From NCBI GenBank assembly GCA_030641945.1, contig DAOWLL010000008.1, positions 1-13,930 of the forward strand: DNA of 13,930 bases. The letters are read 5' to 3'. Positions within the stretch are counted from its first letter, which is position 1. Each line of letters starts with the position of its first letter. The position numbers and the translations under genes are program-made. This document shows, one piece after another, positions 1 to 7,190 of the stretch. Under the pieces are notes generated by a model. That model did not search any database. It was not told the origin of the DNA and was given only the letters and a program-made list of their open reading frames with translations. This DNA is from Gammaproteobacteria bacterium (GTDB lineage Bacteria > Pseudomonadota > Gammaproteobacteria > SZUA-229).

Positions 1-1
1 A

Positions 2-553
2 GCTGATCCAATGTCACTATCACATGCGATCATCGCCCGGGGTAAAAATGGCAAGGAAGAAGTTTATGCTATCGGAGATAAAATGCCGGGGGGCGTAATT
101 GTCGAGGAAGTTTACCCTGACCACGTCATTCTTAACCGTGGCGGACAGCTTGAAACCCTGCAACTGGTAAAAGATGAAGATGTAGGCATAATCAGGGCTC
201 CAAACAAGAGGAGCACTTTTCTTCCCTCGGGCACACCGGGTCAACAACTTACCAGTATTCGCCAGGAAATCCTGAGTAATCCTACTTCTTTCGGTGATTA
301 TGCACTGCCCGTAGTGGTGAAAAAAAACGGCAAGCAGCTTGGCTACCGCCTGCAGCCGCAGAAAAAAGGCAATGAGCTGATGCAAAAACTGGGGCTGGAA
401 AAGAACGACGTGATCACTGAAATCAATGGCATCAGGCTGGATAATCCTCAAAACGGCATTGGCGCCCTGCGCGCGCTCAGTACAGCGAACAGCGTCTCGA
501 TCACGGTAATGCGAAATGGTACAGAAGTACCGCTCAACATTCAGCTACAATAA
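2..553 (+). CDS. gspC: GspC, T2SS inner-membrane/periplasmic linker protein (5' truncated by window)
   Basis: This is the C-terminal part (183 residues visible) of GspC, which bridges the inner-membrane platform to the secretin. The frame is already open at base 2, so the ATG at 11 is probably an internal methionine; the cytoplasmic tail and the single membrane helix lie upstream of the window. Counting from that methionine, residues 5-51 fit the homology region (HR) that contacts the secretin N0 domain: a VYAIGDKMPGG motif, then a stretch ending in LETLQL. A polar linker follows. Residues 95-180 form a PDZ-like domain with GYRLQPQKKGNELMQKLGL, the NDVITEINGIRL core and a terminal strand pair. 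Family members are usually near 270-300 residues. It overlaps the start of gspD by 38 bases if gspD uses its ATG. Identification is from motif recall and from its position before gspD. Confidence 0.93.
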   Translation, partial: ADPMSLSHAIIARGKNGKEEVYAIGDKMPGGVIVEEVYPDHVILNRGGQLETLQLVKDEDVGIIRAPNKRSTFLPSGTPGQQLTSIRQEILSNPTSFGDYALPVVVKKNGKQLGYRLQPQKKGNELMQKLGLEKNDVITEINGIRLDNPQNGIGALRALSTANSVSITVMRNGTEVPLNIQLQ

Positions 554-2666
554 ACTTATTAACACAGTTAACTCGGCCTTGAAGAATCAATACAGCAGCA
601 GCGGATTAAAAAAGTTCACTATCAGCGTGATGGCGGCCCTGCTGTTCAGTGCGCAAGTGATAGCGGATGAAATCACGCTCAACCTCAAGGATGCCGACAT
701 ACGGGCACTGATCAGTACGGTATCGAAATTTACCGGAAAAAACTTCATCATAGACCCCCGGGTCAAGGCCAAGATTACTGTCATTTCATCCGAAACCCTG
801 ACTCCGGAAGAGGTCTACGAGGTATTCCTGTCTATATTACAGGTCCACGGTTATGCCGCGGTACCGACAGGCAGCGTGATCAAAATCGTGCCCGCGGTCA
901 ATGCCAAGCAGGGCCCGTTGCCGATGAGCGCCCGCATCAAGGGCCATGGTGGCGATGAGCTCATTACCAAGATCATCAGCCTAGACCATGTGCCTGCCGC
1001 CCAGCTGGTGCCGATATTGAGACCACTGGTGCCACAGCAGGGCCACCTGGCAGCCTACAATCCAACCAACACGCTTATCATTACCGACCATGCCGGCAAT
1101 ATTCAACGCCTGATGCGCATCATTGCCGGTGTCGACAGAGTAGAAAGCGATGAGCTGGAAGTGATCCCGTTGAAGCACGCCTCGGCGCCCGAGCTGGTAC
1201 GCATCGTCAATTCGCTGTACCCGCAATCTGCAAAAGACCAGGCAAACAAGATAAACCTGGCGGCTGACGAGCGCACCAACAGCATTCTGATGAGCGGTGA
1301 ACGCGCTATCAGGCTCAAGATCCGCACCACGATTATACAGCTGGATACACCACTGGATGACGGCGGTGGCAACACCCACGTAGTCTACCTGCGCTATGCC
1401 AAGGCAGAGAACATGATGGAGATCCTCACCGGTTTACAGGAAAAGCAAGCAAAAAGAACCACCACCAAGCGCGGAAAGACAGCAACGAAGACTGCCACCC
1501 GTCAAGTAGCCGGTGCAAGTTTCGTCAGTGAAACAGCCATTATCCAGGCCGATGAAGAAACCAATGCACTGATTATTACCGCTGATCCCAATACCCTGCT
1601 GACGCTGAAATCGGTGATTCGCCAGCTTGATATCCGCCGTGCGCAGGTACACATCGAAGCCATCATCGCCGAAATCTCCACCAACAGGGACAAGGAAGTG
1701 GGTATCGGTGCCGTGGTCGACGGTACCAATAGCAGCGAAACAACCTACCCCATCGGCATTAGCAACCTGGTCGGACTGGGCGACATAATTGCAGCCGCTG
1801 CGGGCAGCGAAGAAGCGGCAATCAATGTATTAAGCAACCTTGGTTCAGGCCTTACCCTCGGCATTGGCGCCGAAACCAGCGCAGGTGTGCGCTATGGCCT
1901 GATCCTGAAGGCCCTGCAGACCGATTCCGCTGCCAACATCCTGTCGACGCCGAGCATCGTCACGCTGGACAACGAAGAAGCCGAAATTATTGTTGCACAG
2001 AACCTGCCCTTCATCACCGGCCAGTTCACCGGTGCAGGTACCACCAATGCGGTAAATCCGTTCCAGACCATCGAACGCCAGGATGTTGGCCTGACGCTCA
2101 GGGTCACGCCGCAGATCAACGAGGGTGACACCATCAAGCTCGACCTCGAACAGGAAGTCTCGGACGTGGTCACCATCACCGAAAACAGCGGCCCGGTGAC
2201 ACGTAAACGCTCGATCAAGACCAGCGTACTGGTCGATGATGGCGGCATCCTGGTACTGGGCGGCCTGATCGAGGAGATCGTGGACGACACCCAGAGCAAG
2301 GTGCCCTTGCTGGGCGATATTCCTGTGCTTGGCTGGCTGTTTACCTCTCGAGCCAGCACCAAGCGCAAACAGAACCTGATGATATTCCTCAAGCCCAGTA
2401 TCCTGCGTGACTTCACCGACTCAGCCATTGTCACCAACGAGAAATACAATTACCTGCGTGCCGAGCAGATACGGGATAAAGACATAGATTTCGGCCTGAT
2501 CGAGGGTGCACCGGTACTGCCGCCACTTGAGCCAGAAGGCCAGGAGCAGGTGCAGGTACAGCCGCAAGCAAAGGCAGATGATGCTGAAGTTGAAAAAGAA
2601 ACCGTAGAATCCAGTAAACCGGCTGAAGATGATTGGGACTGGGATGATGAAGACGACTTCTTCTGA
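516..2666 (+). CDS. gspD: GspD, T2SS outer-membrane secretin
   Basis: GspD forms the multimeric outer-membrane channel through which folded proteins leave the periplasm. With the ATG at 516 it has 716 residues. A signal peptide has its hydrophobic core at about 34-47 and probable cleavage after A50 (VIA|DE). Next come N0 (about 51-127), N1 (148-206), N2 (213-279), N3 (287-372, with a basic Thr/Lys-rich loop at 309-330) and the secretin domain (about 375-632). The secretin domain ends in the conserved VPLLGDIPVLGWLF signature at 596-609. The C-terminus is a Pro/Gln/Glu linker and an acidic aromatic tail. Start choice: the ATG lies inside gspC, lacks a clear Shine-Dalgarno and gives a 50-residue leader. 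TTG at 579 would give a more usual 29-residue signal peptide. ATG 630 is too late. No pilotin gene is nearby. Confidence 0.97.
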   Translation: MVQKYRSTFSYNKLINTVNSALKNQYSSSGLKKFTISVMAALLFSAQVIADEITLNLKDADIRALISTVSKFTGKNFIIDPRVKAKITVISSETLTPEEVYEVFLSILQVHGYAAVPTGSVIKIVPAVNAKQGPLPMSARIKGHGGDELITKIISLDHVPAAQLVPILRPLVPQQGHLAAYNPTNTLIITDHAGNIQRLMRIIAGVDRVESDELEVIPLKHASAPELVRIVNSLYPQSAKDQANKINLAADERTNSILMSGERAIRLKIRTTIIQLDTPLDDGGGNTHVVYLRYAKAENMMEILTGLQEKQAKRTTTKRGKTATKTATRQVAGASFVSETAIIQADEETNALIITADPNTLLTLKSVIRQLDIRRAQVHIEAIIAEISTNRDKEVGIGAVVDGTNSSETTYPIGISNLVGLGDIIAAAAGSEEAAINVLSNLGSGLTLGIGAETSAGVRYGLILKALQTDSAANILSTPSIVTLDNEEAEIIVAQNLPFITGQFTGAGTTNAVNPFQTIERQDVGLTLRVTPQINEGDTIKLDLEQEVSDVVTITENSGPVTRKRSIKTSVLVDDGGILVLGGLIEEIVDDTQSKVPLLGDIPVLGWLFTSRASTKRKQNLMIFLKPSILRDFTDSAIVTNEKYNYLRAEQIRDKDIDFGLIEGAPVLPPLEPEGQEQVQVQPQAKADDAEVEKETVESSKPAEDDWDWDDEDDFF

Positions 2667-2670
2667 GGCA

Positions 2671-4176
2671 ATGGAGCATCAGCCTCAAGCTGCCCAGCTG
2701 CAGGAACTGACACCGCAAACTTTGCCTTACGCCTTTGCCAAACGCCATGGCGTACTTATCGGGCAGATTGAAGATGACCAGGTGCAGTTGCTGCACCGCC
2801 CGGATTTCAGTCCACACATCCTTGCTGAGATCGGCCGCGTTACCGGACGTAAACTGTCATTGAGCCCGGCTTCTGACGAGCAATTTGATGCCCTGCTGGC
2901 ACAAACCTACGAACGCGGCAGCGACCAGGCCATCGCCATGATGGAAGGCGTCGGCGAAGAGCTCGACCTCGACCAGCTGGCGGAAACACTGGAACCTGAA
3001 GACCTGATGGAAGCCGAAGATGATGCCCCCATCATCCGCCTGATCAACGCCATGCTGACCGAGGCCATCAAGATCAATGCTTCCGATATTCATATCGAGC
3101 CGTTTGAAAGCCGCATGCGTGTTCGCTTTCGCGTTGACGGCATGCTGCGTGAAATCCTGCAGCCCCCCGGGAATATTGCACCTTTGATCATATCCCGCAT
3201 CAAGGTCATGGCTAAACTCGATATTGCCGAAAAACGCCTGCCGCAGGACGGTCGCATATCGCTGCGTGTCGCGGGCCGTGCCGTCGACGTCCGTGTTTCC
3301 ACCCTGCCCTCGGGTTATGGCGAACGCGTGGTAATGCGTTTGCTCGACAAACAGGCGGGCAGACTCACCCTGGAAAACCTCGGCATGGCCAAAGATGTGC
3401 AAACCAAATTCAATACCCTGTTGCACAAACCCGACGGCATTCTTCTGGTCACCGGTCCAACAGGCTCGGGTAAAACCACAACCCTGTATGCAGGCCTGGC
3501 CCGCATCAACGTGAAATCACGCAACATCCTCACGGTTGAAGACCCGATCGAATATTACATCGACGGCATCGGCCAGACCCAGGTCAACGCCAAAGTAGGT
3601 ATGAGCTTTGCGCGCGGATTCCGTTCTATCTTGCGCCAGGATCCCGACATCGTCATGATCGGTGAGATCCGTGACCTGGAAACGGCCACCATCGCGGTAC
3701 AGGCCAGTCTTACCGGACACCTGGTACTGTCCACATTGCACACCAACAGCGCCATTGGCGCCATCACCCGCCTGCGTGACATGGGTGTCGAGCCCTTCCT
3801 GCTGGCATCGAGCCTGATCGGCGTCATGGCACAACGACTGGTTCGCAAGCTGTGCACTGCCTGTAAAAAACCGCATACCATAACCGAGAGCGAGCGTGAA
3901 TGGCTGAACCTGCCTGCAGGTGAAGCACCAACGATATATACAGCATCCAGCTGCAGCCAGTGCAATCACCTGGGTTATGCCGGACGTACCGGTGTTTATG
4001 AATTTGTTCCCGTTGATGACAAATTGCAGGACATGATCCACGACGGTGAAGGAGAACATGCCATGGAACAGTATGCACGCACCTTTTCATCGACACTGCG
4101 CCAGGACGGCCGTCGCCTTATTCTTGAAGGCGTAACCTCACTCGAAGAAGTGCTGCGCGTCAGCAGGGAAGACTGA
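2671..4176 (+). CDS. gspE: GspE, T2SS cytoplasmic assembly ATPase
   Basis: GspE is the hexameric cytoplasmic ATPase that drives pseudopilus assembly and docks on GspL and GspF. From ATG 2671 it has 501 residues. The N-terminal domain carries LPYAFAKRHGVLI at 18-30, typical of this family. The nucleotide-binding core has Walker A GPTGSGKTT at 262-270, an Asp-box region around VEDPIEYY (289-296), Walker B IVMIGEIRD at 327-335 and a His box, STLHTN, at 354-359. A zinc-binding tetracysteine follows: C395-x2-C398 and C428-x2-C431, as in GspE proteins. In-frame ATGs at 2629, 2644 and 2647 lie inside gspD. I chose 2671 because it gives the usual N-terminus and sits 4 bases after the gspD stop, although GAGG at 2665-2668 is only 2 bases from it. 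The 3' flank is an unusual repeat cassette. Confidence 0.96.
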   Translation: MEHQPQAAQLQELTPQTLPYAFAKRHGVLIGQIEDDQVQLLHRPDFSPHILAEIGRVTGRKLSLSPASDEQFDALLAQTYERGSDQAIAMMEGVGEELDLDQLAETLEPEDLMEAEDDAPIIRLINAMLTEAIKINASDIHIEPFESRMRVRFRVDGMLREILQPPGNIAPLIISRIKVMAKLDIAEKRLPQDGRISLRVAGRAVDVRVSTLPSGYGERVVMRLLDKQAGRLTLENLGMAKDVQTKFNTLLHKPDGILLVTGPTGSGKTTTLYAGLARINVKSRNILTVEDPIEYYIDGIGQTQVNAKVGMSFARGFRSILRQDPDIVMIGEIRDLETATIAVQASLTGHLVLSTLHTNSAIGAITRLRDMGVEPFLLASSLIGVMAQRLVRKLCTACKKPHTITESEREWLNLPAGEAPTIYTASSCSQCNHLGYAGRTGVYEFVPVDDKLQDMIHDGEGEHAMEQYARTFSSTLRQDGRRLILEGVTSLEEVLRVSRED

Positions 4177-4179
4177 AAG

Positions 4180-4266
4180 ACAGTGAATAGTGAACAGTTG
4201 ACAGTGAACAGTGTTATGGCATTCTTTTTTGCCTCGTCCCTAGTACCTGGCCCCTCGTCCCTGTCT
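4180..4266. repeat. Double block of degenerate 7-base tandem repeats between gspE and gspF
   Basis: Starting 3 bases after the gspE stop there are five consecutive heptads: ACAGTGA, ATAGTGA, ACAGTTG, ACAGTGA, ACAGTGT (4180-4214). A 17-base spacer with a T run follows (4215-4231). Then come five heptads of another family: CCTCGTC, CCTAGTA, CCTGGCC, CCTCGTC, CCTGTCT (4232-4266). The 10-mer CCTCGTCCCT recurs exactly 21 bases apart. The gap has no open frame of note and separates two genes that are normally adjacent. The layout matches short tandemly repeated repetitive (STRR-type) intergenic sequence. Whether it is mobile or regulatory cannot be told from one copy. Confidence 0.85.
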
Positions 4267-4270
4267 TAAA

Positions 4271-5503
4271 ATGGCTGCATTCGAATACGTTGTTCTCGAT
4301 GAAAAGGGCCGTGAGCGCAAGGGGGTGGCCGAGGGCGACACGGCAAGGCAGGTACGGCAGAACCTGCGGGATAAAGGACTGATACCGCTGCAAATCAATG
4401 CCGCTAGCCAAAAGGACAGCACGGGTTCCAGCAAAGGAGCGCTGTCATCATCAAGCCTGTTTCAGCGCGGCATCAGTACCACGGAGCTGGCCCTGATCAC
4501 CCGCCAGATGGCCACCCTGGTTCAGGCTGCATTGCCACTGGACGAAGTATTGACAGCCATTGCCAACCAGTCCGAAAAACAGCGTATTCGAAGCATGGTC
4601 TTCGCCGTACGCGCGAAAATCCTGGAGGGCCATACCCTGGCAGCAGGTCTTGGCGAATTTCCCAAAGTATTTTCGGACCTGTATTGCGCTACGGTTAATG
4701 CCGGCGAAAAATCCGGACACCTCGATACCGTGCTCGAAAGGCTGGCCGATTACACCGAGAATCAGCAGGAGCTGCAAGGCAAGGTAAGACAGGCACTGAT
4801 ATATCCTATGTTTCTGACGGTATTTGCCATTGCTATCGTAATCTTCCTGATGACCAATATCGTACCCCAGGTGGTCTCCGTGTTTGAGGACATCGGTCAG
4901 GACCTGCCAGGCCTGACAGTGTCATTAATAGCCATCAGTGATTTTGTCATTGCTTATGGCGTTTATTTACTGGTCGTGGTCATTGCTGTCATCATTGGTA
5001 TACGGGTGCTGCTTAAGCAGACCCAACACCGTGAACGCTATCACCGCCTGTTACTCAGACTGCCGCTGATTCAAAGGCTGGTACGCGGCCTCAATACCGC
5101 CCTGTTCACCCGCACCTTCAGTATCCTTACCGGCAGTGGTGTGACAGCACTTGAATCAATGCGGATATCAGCCCAGGTGGTCGGCAACCTGCCGATGCGT
5201 AATGCCATTCTGGAAGCGACAGAACGTGTACGCGAAGGCTCGGGAATCAAGAAATCGCTTGATCAGAGCAAGTTGTTCCCGCCGATGACCTTGCAGTTAA
5301 TCGCCAGTGGCGAGAACAGTGGCAATCTGGAACAAATGCTGGACCGCGCAGCGACACAACTGGAACGTGAACAGGTAACCCTGATCGCCTATATTGTAGG
5401 CATATTCGAGCCGGCTATTATTCTCACCATGGGGGTACTGGTGTTGATGATCGTACTAGGCATTCTGCTGCCGATTTTTGACCTCAACCAGCTTGTAAAG
5501 TAA
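4271..5503 (+). CDS. gspF: GspF, T2SS inner-membrane platform protein
   Basis: GspF is the polytopic inner-membrane core of the T2SS assembly platform and works with GspE, GspL and GspM. It has 410 residues, the usual family length. The N-terminus MAAFEYVVLDEKGRERKGV is the conserved GspF start, which fixes ATG 4271. Two homologous cytoplasmic four-helix domains are visible (about 70-175 and 275-375; note TRQMATLVQAALPLDEVL and TRTFSILTGSGVTALESM). Membrane helices lie at about 177-197, 225-246 and 378-402. The linker at 44-66 is Ser/Gly/Lys-rich. No Shine-Dalgarno is visible: the 35 bases upstream are pyrimidine-rich heptad repeats. The last 48 bases overlap the 3' end of the antisense rhomboid gene. 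Confidence 0.96.
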   Translation: MAAFEYVVLDEKGRERKGVAEGDTARQVRQNLRDKGLIPLQINAASQKDSTGSSKGALSSSSLFQRGISTTELALITRQMATLVQAALPLDEVLTAIANQSEKQRIRSMVFAVRAKILEGHTLAAGLGEFPKVFSDLYCATVNAGEKSGHLDTVLERLADYTENQQELQGKVRQALIYPMFLTVFAIAIVIFLMTNIVPQVVSVFEDIGQDLPGLTVSLIAISDFVIAYGVYLLVVVIAVIIGIRVLLKQTQHRERYHRLLLRLPLIQRLVRGLNTALFTRTFSILTGSGVTALESMRISAQVVGNLPMRNAILEATERVREGSGIKKSLDQSKLFPPMTLQLIASGENSGNLEQMLDRAATQLEREQVTLIAYIVGIFEPAIILTMGVLVLMIVLGILLPIFDLNQLVK

Positions 5504-6088
5504 ATGCAGGCACCAGGTCAGAAAGACTGCGACCAGGCCTGCTATCGCGCCATACAGATGCGCTTCTACCAGCACGCGGCCGCCTGTCATCTCTTCTGAA
5601 CCGGGCAAGGCGCCGTTCATGTACTCCCAGAAAAGTTTGCCCACGAGCAACAGCAGCAGAATATAGCCGCTGAAAGGATAGAAACGTATTTCACGTATAG
5701 CCCCGTAGATGAACAGCCCGTGCAAAACGCCCGATAGACCGACATACCAGATCAGCTCGGGATGAAACCAGTAGAGCCCGAGGCCGATTACCATGGCACT
5801 GAACAGTAGCACAATCAGCCAGTCGAGAATGCTGCCATACAAACTGAAAAATACTGCGACAATGACAAGACCTGCCATATTGAGCGCCCAGTGCGTCCAG
5901 TTGAGATGCACCAGATGGCCACTCAGTAACAGCCAGTAATGGCCCTGCTCAATCAGGGTTCTATCGAACTGGAGAGTACTTGCCAGGCCTGCGGATTGCA
6001 GGCTGAAACATATGACGAACAAAAACAGCCACAGTACGTGGTTCCACTGCGCGGAAATACGGTTTTTAATAGGCACTTGTATGCGCAT
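5456..6088 (-). CDS. rrtA: Rhombosortase (rhomboid-family intramembrane serine protease)
   Basis: This is a 210-residue protein with about six hydrophobic segments, matching the small rhomboid subfamily called rhombosortase. That subfamily is predicted to recognise the GlyGly-CTERM tail of T2SS-exported proteins and to cleave it for surface anchoring or release. Visible signatures are HLNWTHWALN at 61-70, the catalytic-serine motif GLSGVLHG at 117-124 (Ser119 nucleophile, His123 nearby), and EAHLYG at 175-180 with the catalytic-base candidate His177. Helices span roughly 17-35, 68-85, 88-107, 113-132, 140-155 and 172-198. It lies antisense inside the gsp operon, overlaps the 3' end of gspF by 48 bases and is divergent from gspG. 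The start at 6088 is the first ATG of the frame and leaves a short basic N-terminus; its ribosome site is weak. The assignment to rhombosortase rather than another rhomboid rests on these motifs plus the T2SS context. Confidence 0.88.
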   Translation of the reverse strand: MRIQVPIKNRISAQWNHVLWLFLFVICFSLQSAGLASTLQFDRTLIEQGHYWLLLSGHLVHLNWTHWALNMAGLVIVAVFFSLYGSILDWLIVLLFSAMVIGLGLYWFHPELIWYVGLSGVLHGLFIYGAIREIRFYPFSGYILLLLLVGKLFWEYMNGALPGSEEMTGGRVLVEAHLYGAIAGLVAVFLTWCLHLLYKLVEVKNRQQNA

Positions 6089-6184
6089 TTGCTATTATTC
6101 CACACGAGGTTTTTTAATTTGTACCTGCGTTATTGCCACTCTACCCCCTTACCTGCAGTTTCGCAAAGCACTGGAGTTGTATAG
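6089..6184. promoter_or_regulatory. Divergent intergenic region between rrtA and gspG; probable promoter for gspG-N
   Basis: These 96 bases separate the divergent starts of the rhombosortase gene and gspG. They are the only sizeable noncoding stretch upstream of the gspG block, so a promoter for gspG and downstream genes, and one for rrtA, should lie here. A weak sigma70-like pair can be drawn for the + strand: TTGCTA at 6089-6094 and TTTAAT at 6113-6118, 18 bases apart. This is a by-eye guess with only partial consensus match. No operator palindrome was found. Confidence 0.4.
6173..6176 (+). promoter_or_regulatory. Shine-Dalgarno site that selects the TTG start of gspG
   Basis: GGAG lies 8 bases upstream of the TTG at 6185 but 17 bases upstream of the first in-frame ATG at 6194. 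The spacing therefore favours the TTG start and a 10-residue prepilin leader over a 7-residue one. Both leaders are compatible with cleavage. Confidence 0.55.
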
Positions 6185-6622
6185 TTGAATAATATGAGTC
6201 TGTATCAAAAGGGTTTCACCCTGATCGAAATCATGGTCGTGGTCGTCATTCTGGGCATCCTAGCCAGCGTTATCGCCCCCAGAATCATGGACAATCCCGA
6301 CAAGGCACGTGTTTCCAAAGCCAAGCATGACATCAATGCCCTGGAAAGCTCGCTGGATGTTTACCGCCTGGATAATTTTGTTTACCCGACAACCGACCAG
6401 GGTCTGGAAGCGCTGGTAACGCAACCCAGCGTATCGCCAGAGCCGCCTAACTGGAAACAGGGTGGCTACATCAAACGCCTGAAAGATGACCCCTGGGGCA
6501 ATGACTATTTGTATCTCAATCCGGGCCAGCAAAGCGAAATTGACATCTACTCTCTCGGTGCTGATGGCGCCCCGGGTGGCGATGGCATCAATGCTGATAT
6601 CGGTAACTGGGATACTGAATAA
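6185..6622 (+). CDS. gspG: GspG, T2SS major pseudopilin
   Basis: GspG is the main subunit of the periplasmic pseudopilus. The 145-residue precursor has the prepilin motif QKG|FTLIE, with cleavage expected after G10, the new N-terminal Phe11, and Glu15 as the conserved +5 glutamate. A hydrophobic helix covers 11-33. The globular domain shows the family pattern YPTTDQGLEAL (67-77), DDPWGNDYLYLNPG (101-114) and the calcium-loop region SLGADG...DGINAD around 123-138. TTG 6185 is taken as start because GGAG is well spaced from it; ATG 6194 is the alternative. A gap of 34 bases separates it from gspH. It is the first gene after the rrtA interruption and probably has its own promoter, which would suit its high stoichiometry. 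Confidence 0.96.
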   Translation: MNNMSLYQKGFTLIEIMVVVVILGILASVIAPRIMDNPDKARVSKAKHDINALESSLDVYRLDNFVYPTTDQGLEALVTQPSVSPEPPNWKQGGYIKRLKDDPWGNDYLYLNPGQQSEIDIYSLGADGAPGGDGINADIGNWDTE

Positions 6623-6656
6623 TCCCTGTTCGGCCCTCTGCCCCGGTCGGACCTCT

Positions 6657-7190
6657 ATGCACAAAACACAAGACAAAGGATTCAGCCTGCTCGAGCTGCT
6701 GGTCGTCATTGTCATCATCTCTATTCTGTTTACATTCACCACACTGGCGATTCGCGGAACCTCGCCCGAAGAACTGATTCAAACTGAGGCACAAAGACTG
6801 GACCGATTGCTGCAGCTCGCGCTGGAAGAAGCCATACTCAAAGGCCTGGAGTACGGACTGGAATTCAAACCTGATAGCTACCGCTTCCTGCTCTATGTTG
6901 ATAACAGCTGGCAGCCGCTGGATGAAGACAATCTGTTGCGGGAGCGACAACTGCCCGAGGACATGGAACTCGAACTGGAAATTGAACAGATCGAAATACT
7001 GGTAGCGGAAGATTCAGCGAGTGATGATGAGGAAGATGAAGAGAAACCCGACCCACAGGTGTTTCTTCTCTCCAGCGGTGAAATCACACCCGAGTTCAGT
7101 GTGCGGCTGCTAATGCCGTGGGTCGAAACCAGCTACATCGTTTCAGGCACAATCAATGGCGAGCACAAGGCAGAAATCAGTGAACTGTAA
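6657..7190 (+). CDS. gspH: GspH, T2SS minor pseudopilin
   Basis: GspH is a minor pseudopilin thought to join the pseudopilus tip complex to the GspG shaft. It has 177 residues from ATG 6657. The frame is open further upstream into gspG, but ATG 6657 gives the proper short leader MHKTQDKG and cleavage before FSLLELLVV, with Glu13 at +5. The hydrophobic helix covers 9-31. The C-terminal globular part ends with a VSGTINGEHKAE strand pair. An acidic insert (118-130, nearly all Asp/Glu/Ser) breaks the beta domain and looks like a surface loop. No strong ribosome site is visible. Its 3' end overlaps gspI by 35 bases, or 11 if gspI uses GTG. Confidence 0.92.
   Translation: MHKTQDKGFSLLELLVVIVIISILFTFTTLAIRGTSPEELIQTEAQRLDRLLQLALEEAILKGLEYGLEFKPDSYRFLLYVDNSWQPLDEDNLLRERQLPEDMELELEIEQIEILVAEDSASDDEEDEEKPDPQVFLLSSGEITPEFSVRLLMPWVETSYIVSGTINGEHKAEISEL

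Noticed and set aside
981..2449. Several - strand open frames opposite gspD, up to 185 codons
   Set aside because: Shadow frames of the secretin gene, Ser/Arg-rich and without domain features.
2857..4059. Long - strand open frames opposite gspE (189 and 180 codons)
   Set aside because: They lie wholly antisense to a gene with all GspE motifs; their translations show no recognisable domain. Long antisense frames are expected opposite biased codons.
4180..4266. Heptad block considered as a CRISPR array
   Set aside because: Repeat units are 7 bases and contiguous with no spacers, and no cas genes are present.
5939..6184. A + strand frame of 81 codons ending just before gspG
   Set aside because: It is antisense to the rhombosortase start and to the divergent spacer, lacks a ribosome site, and its product has no recognisable features.
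6486..6656. Upstream extension of the gspH frame into gspG
   Set aside because: It would place 57 extra residues before the prepilin cleavage site; ATG 6657 gives a normal 8-residue leader.
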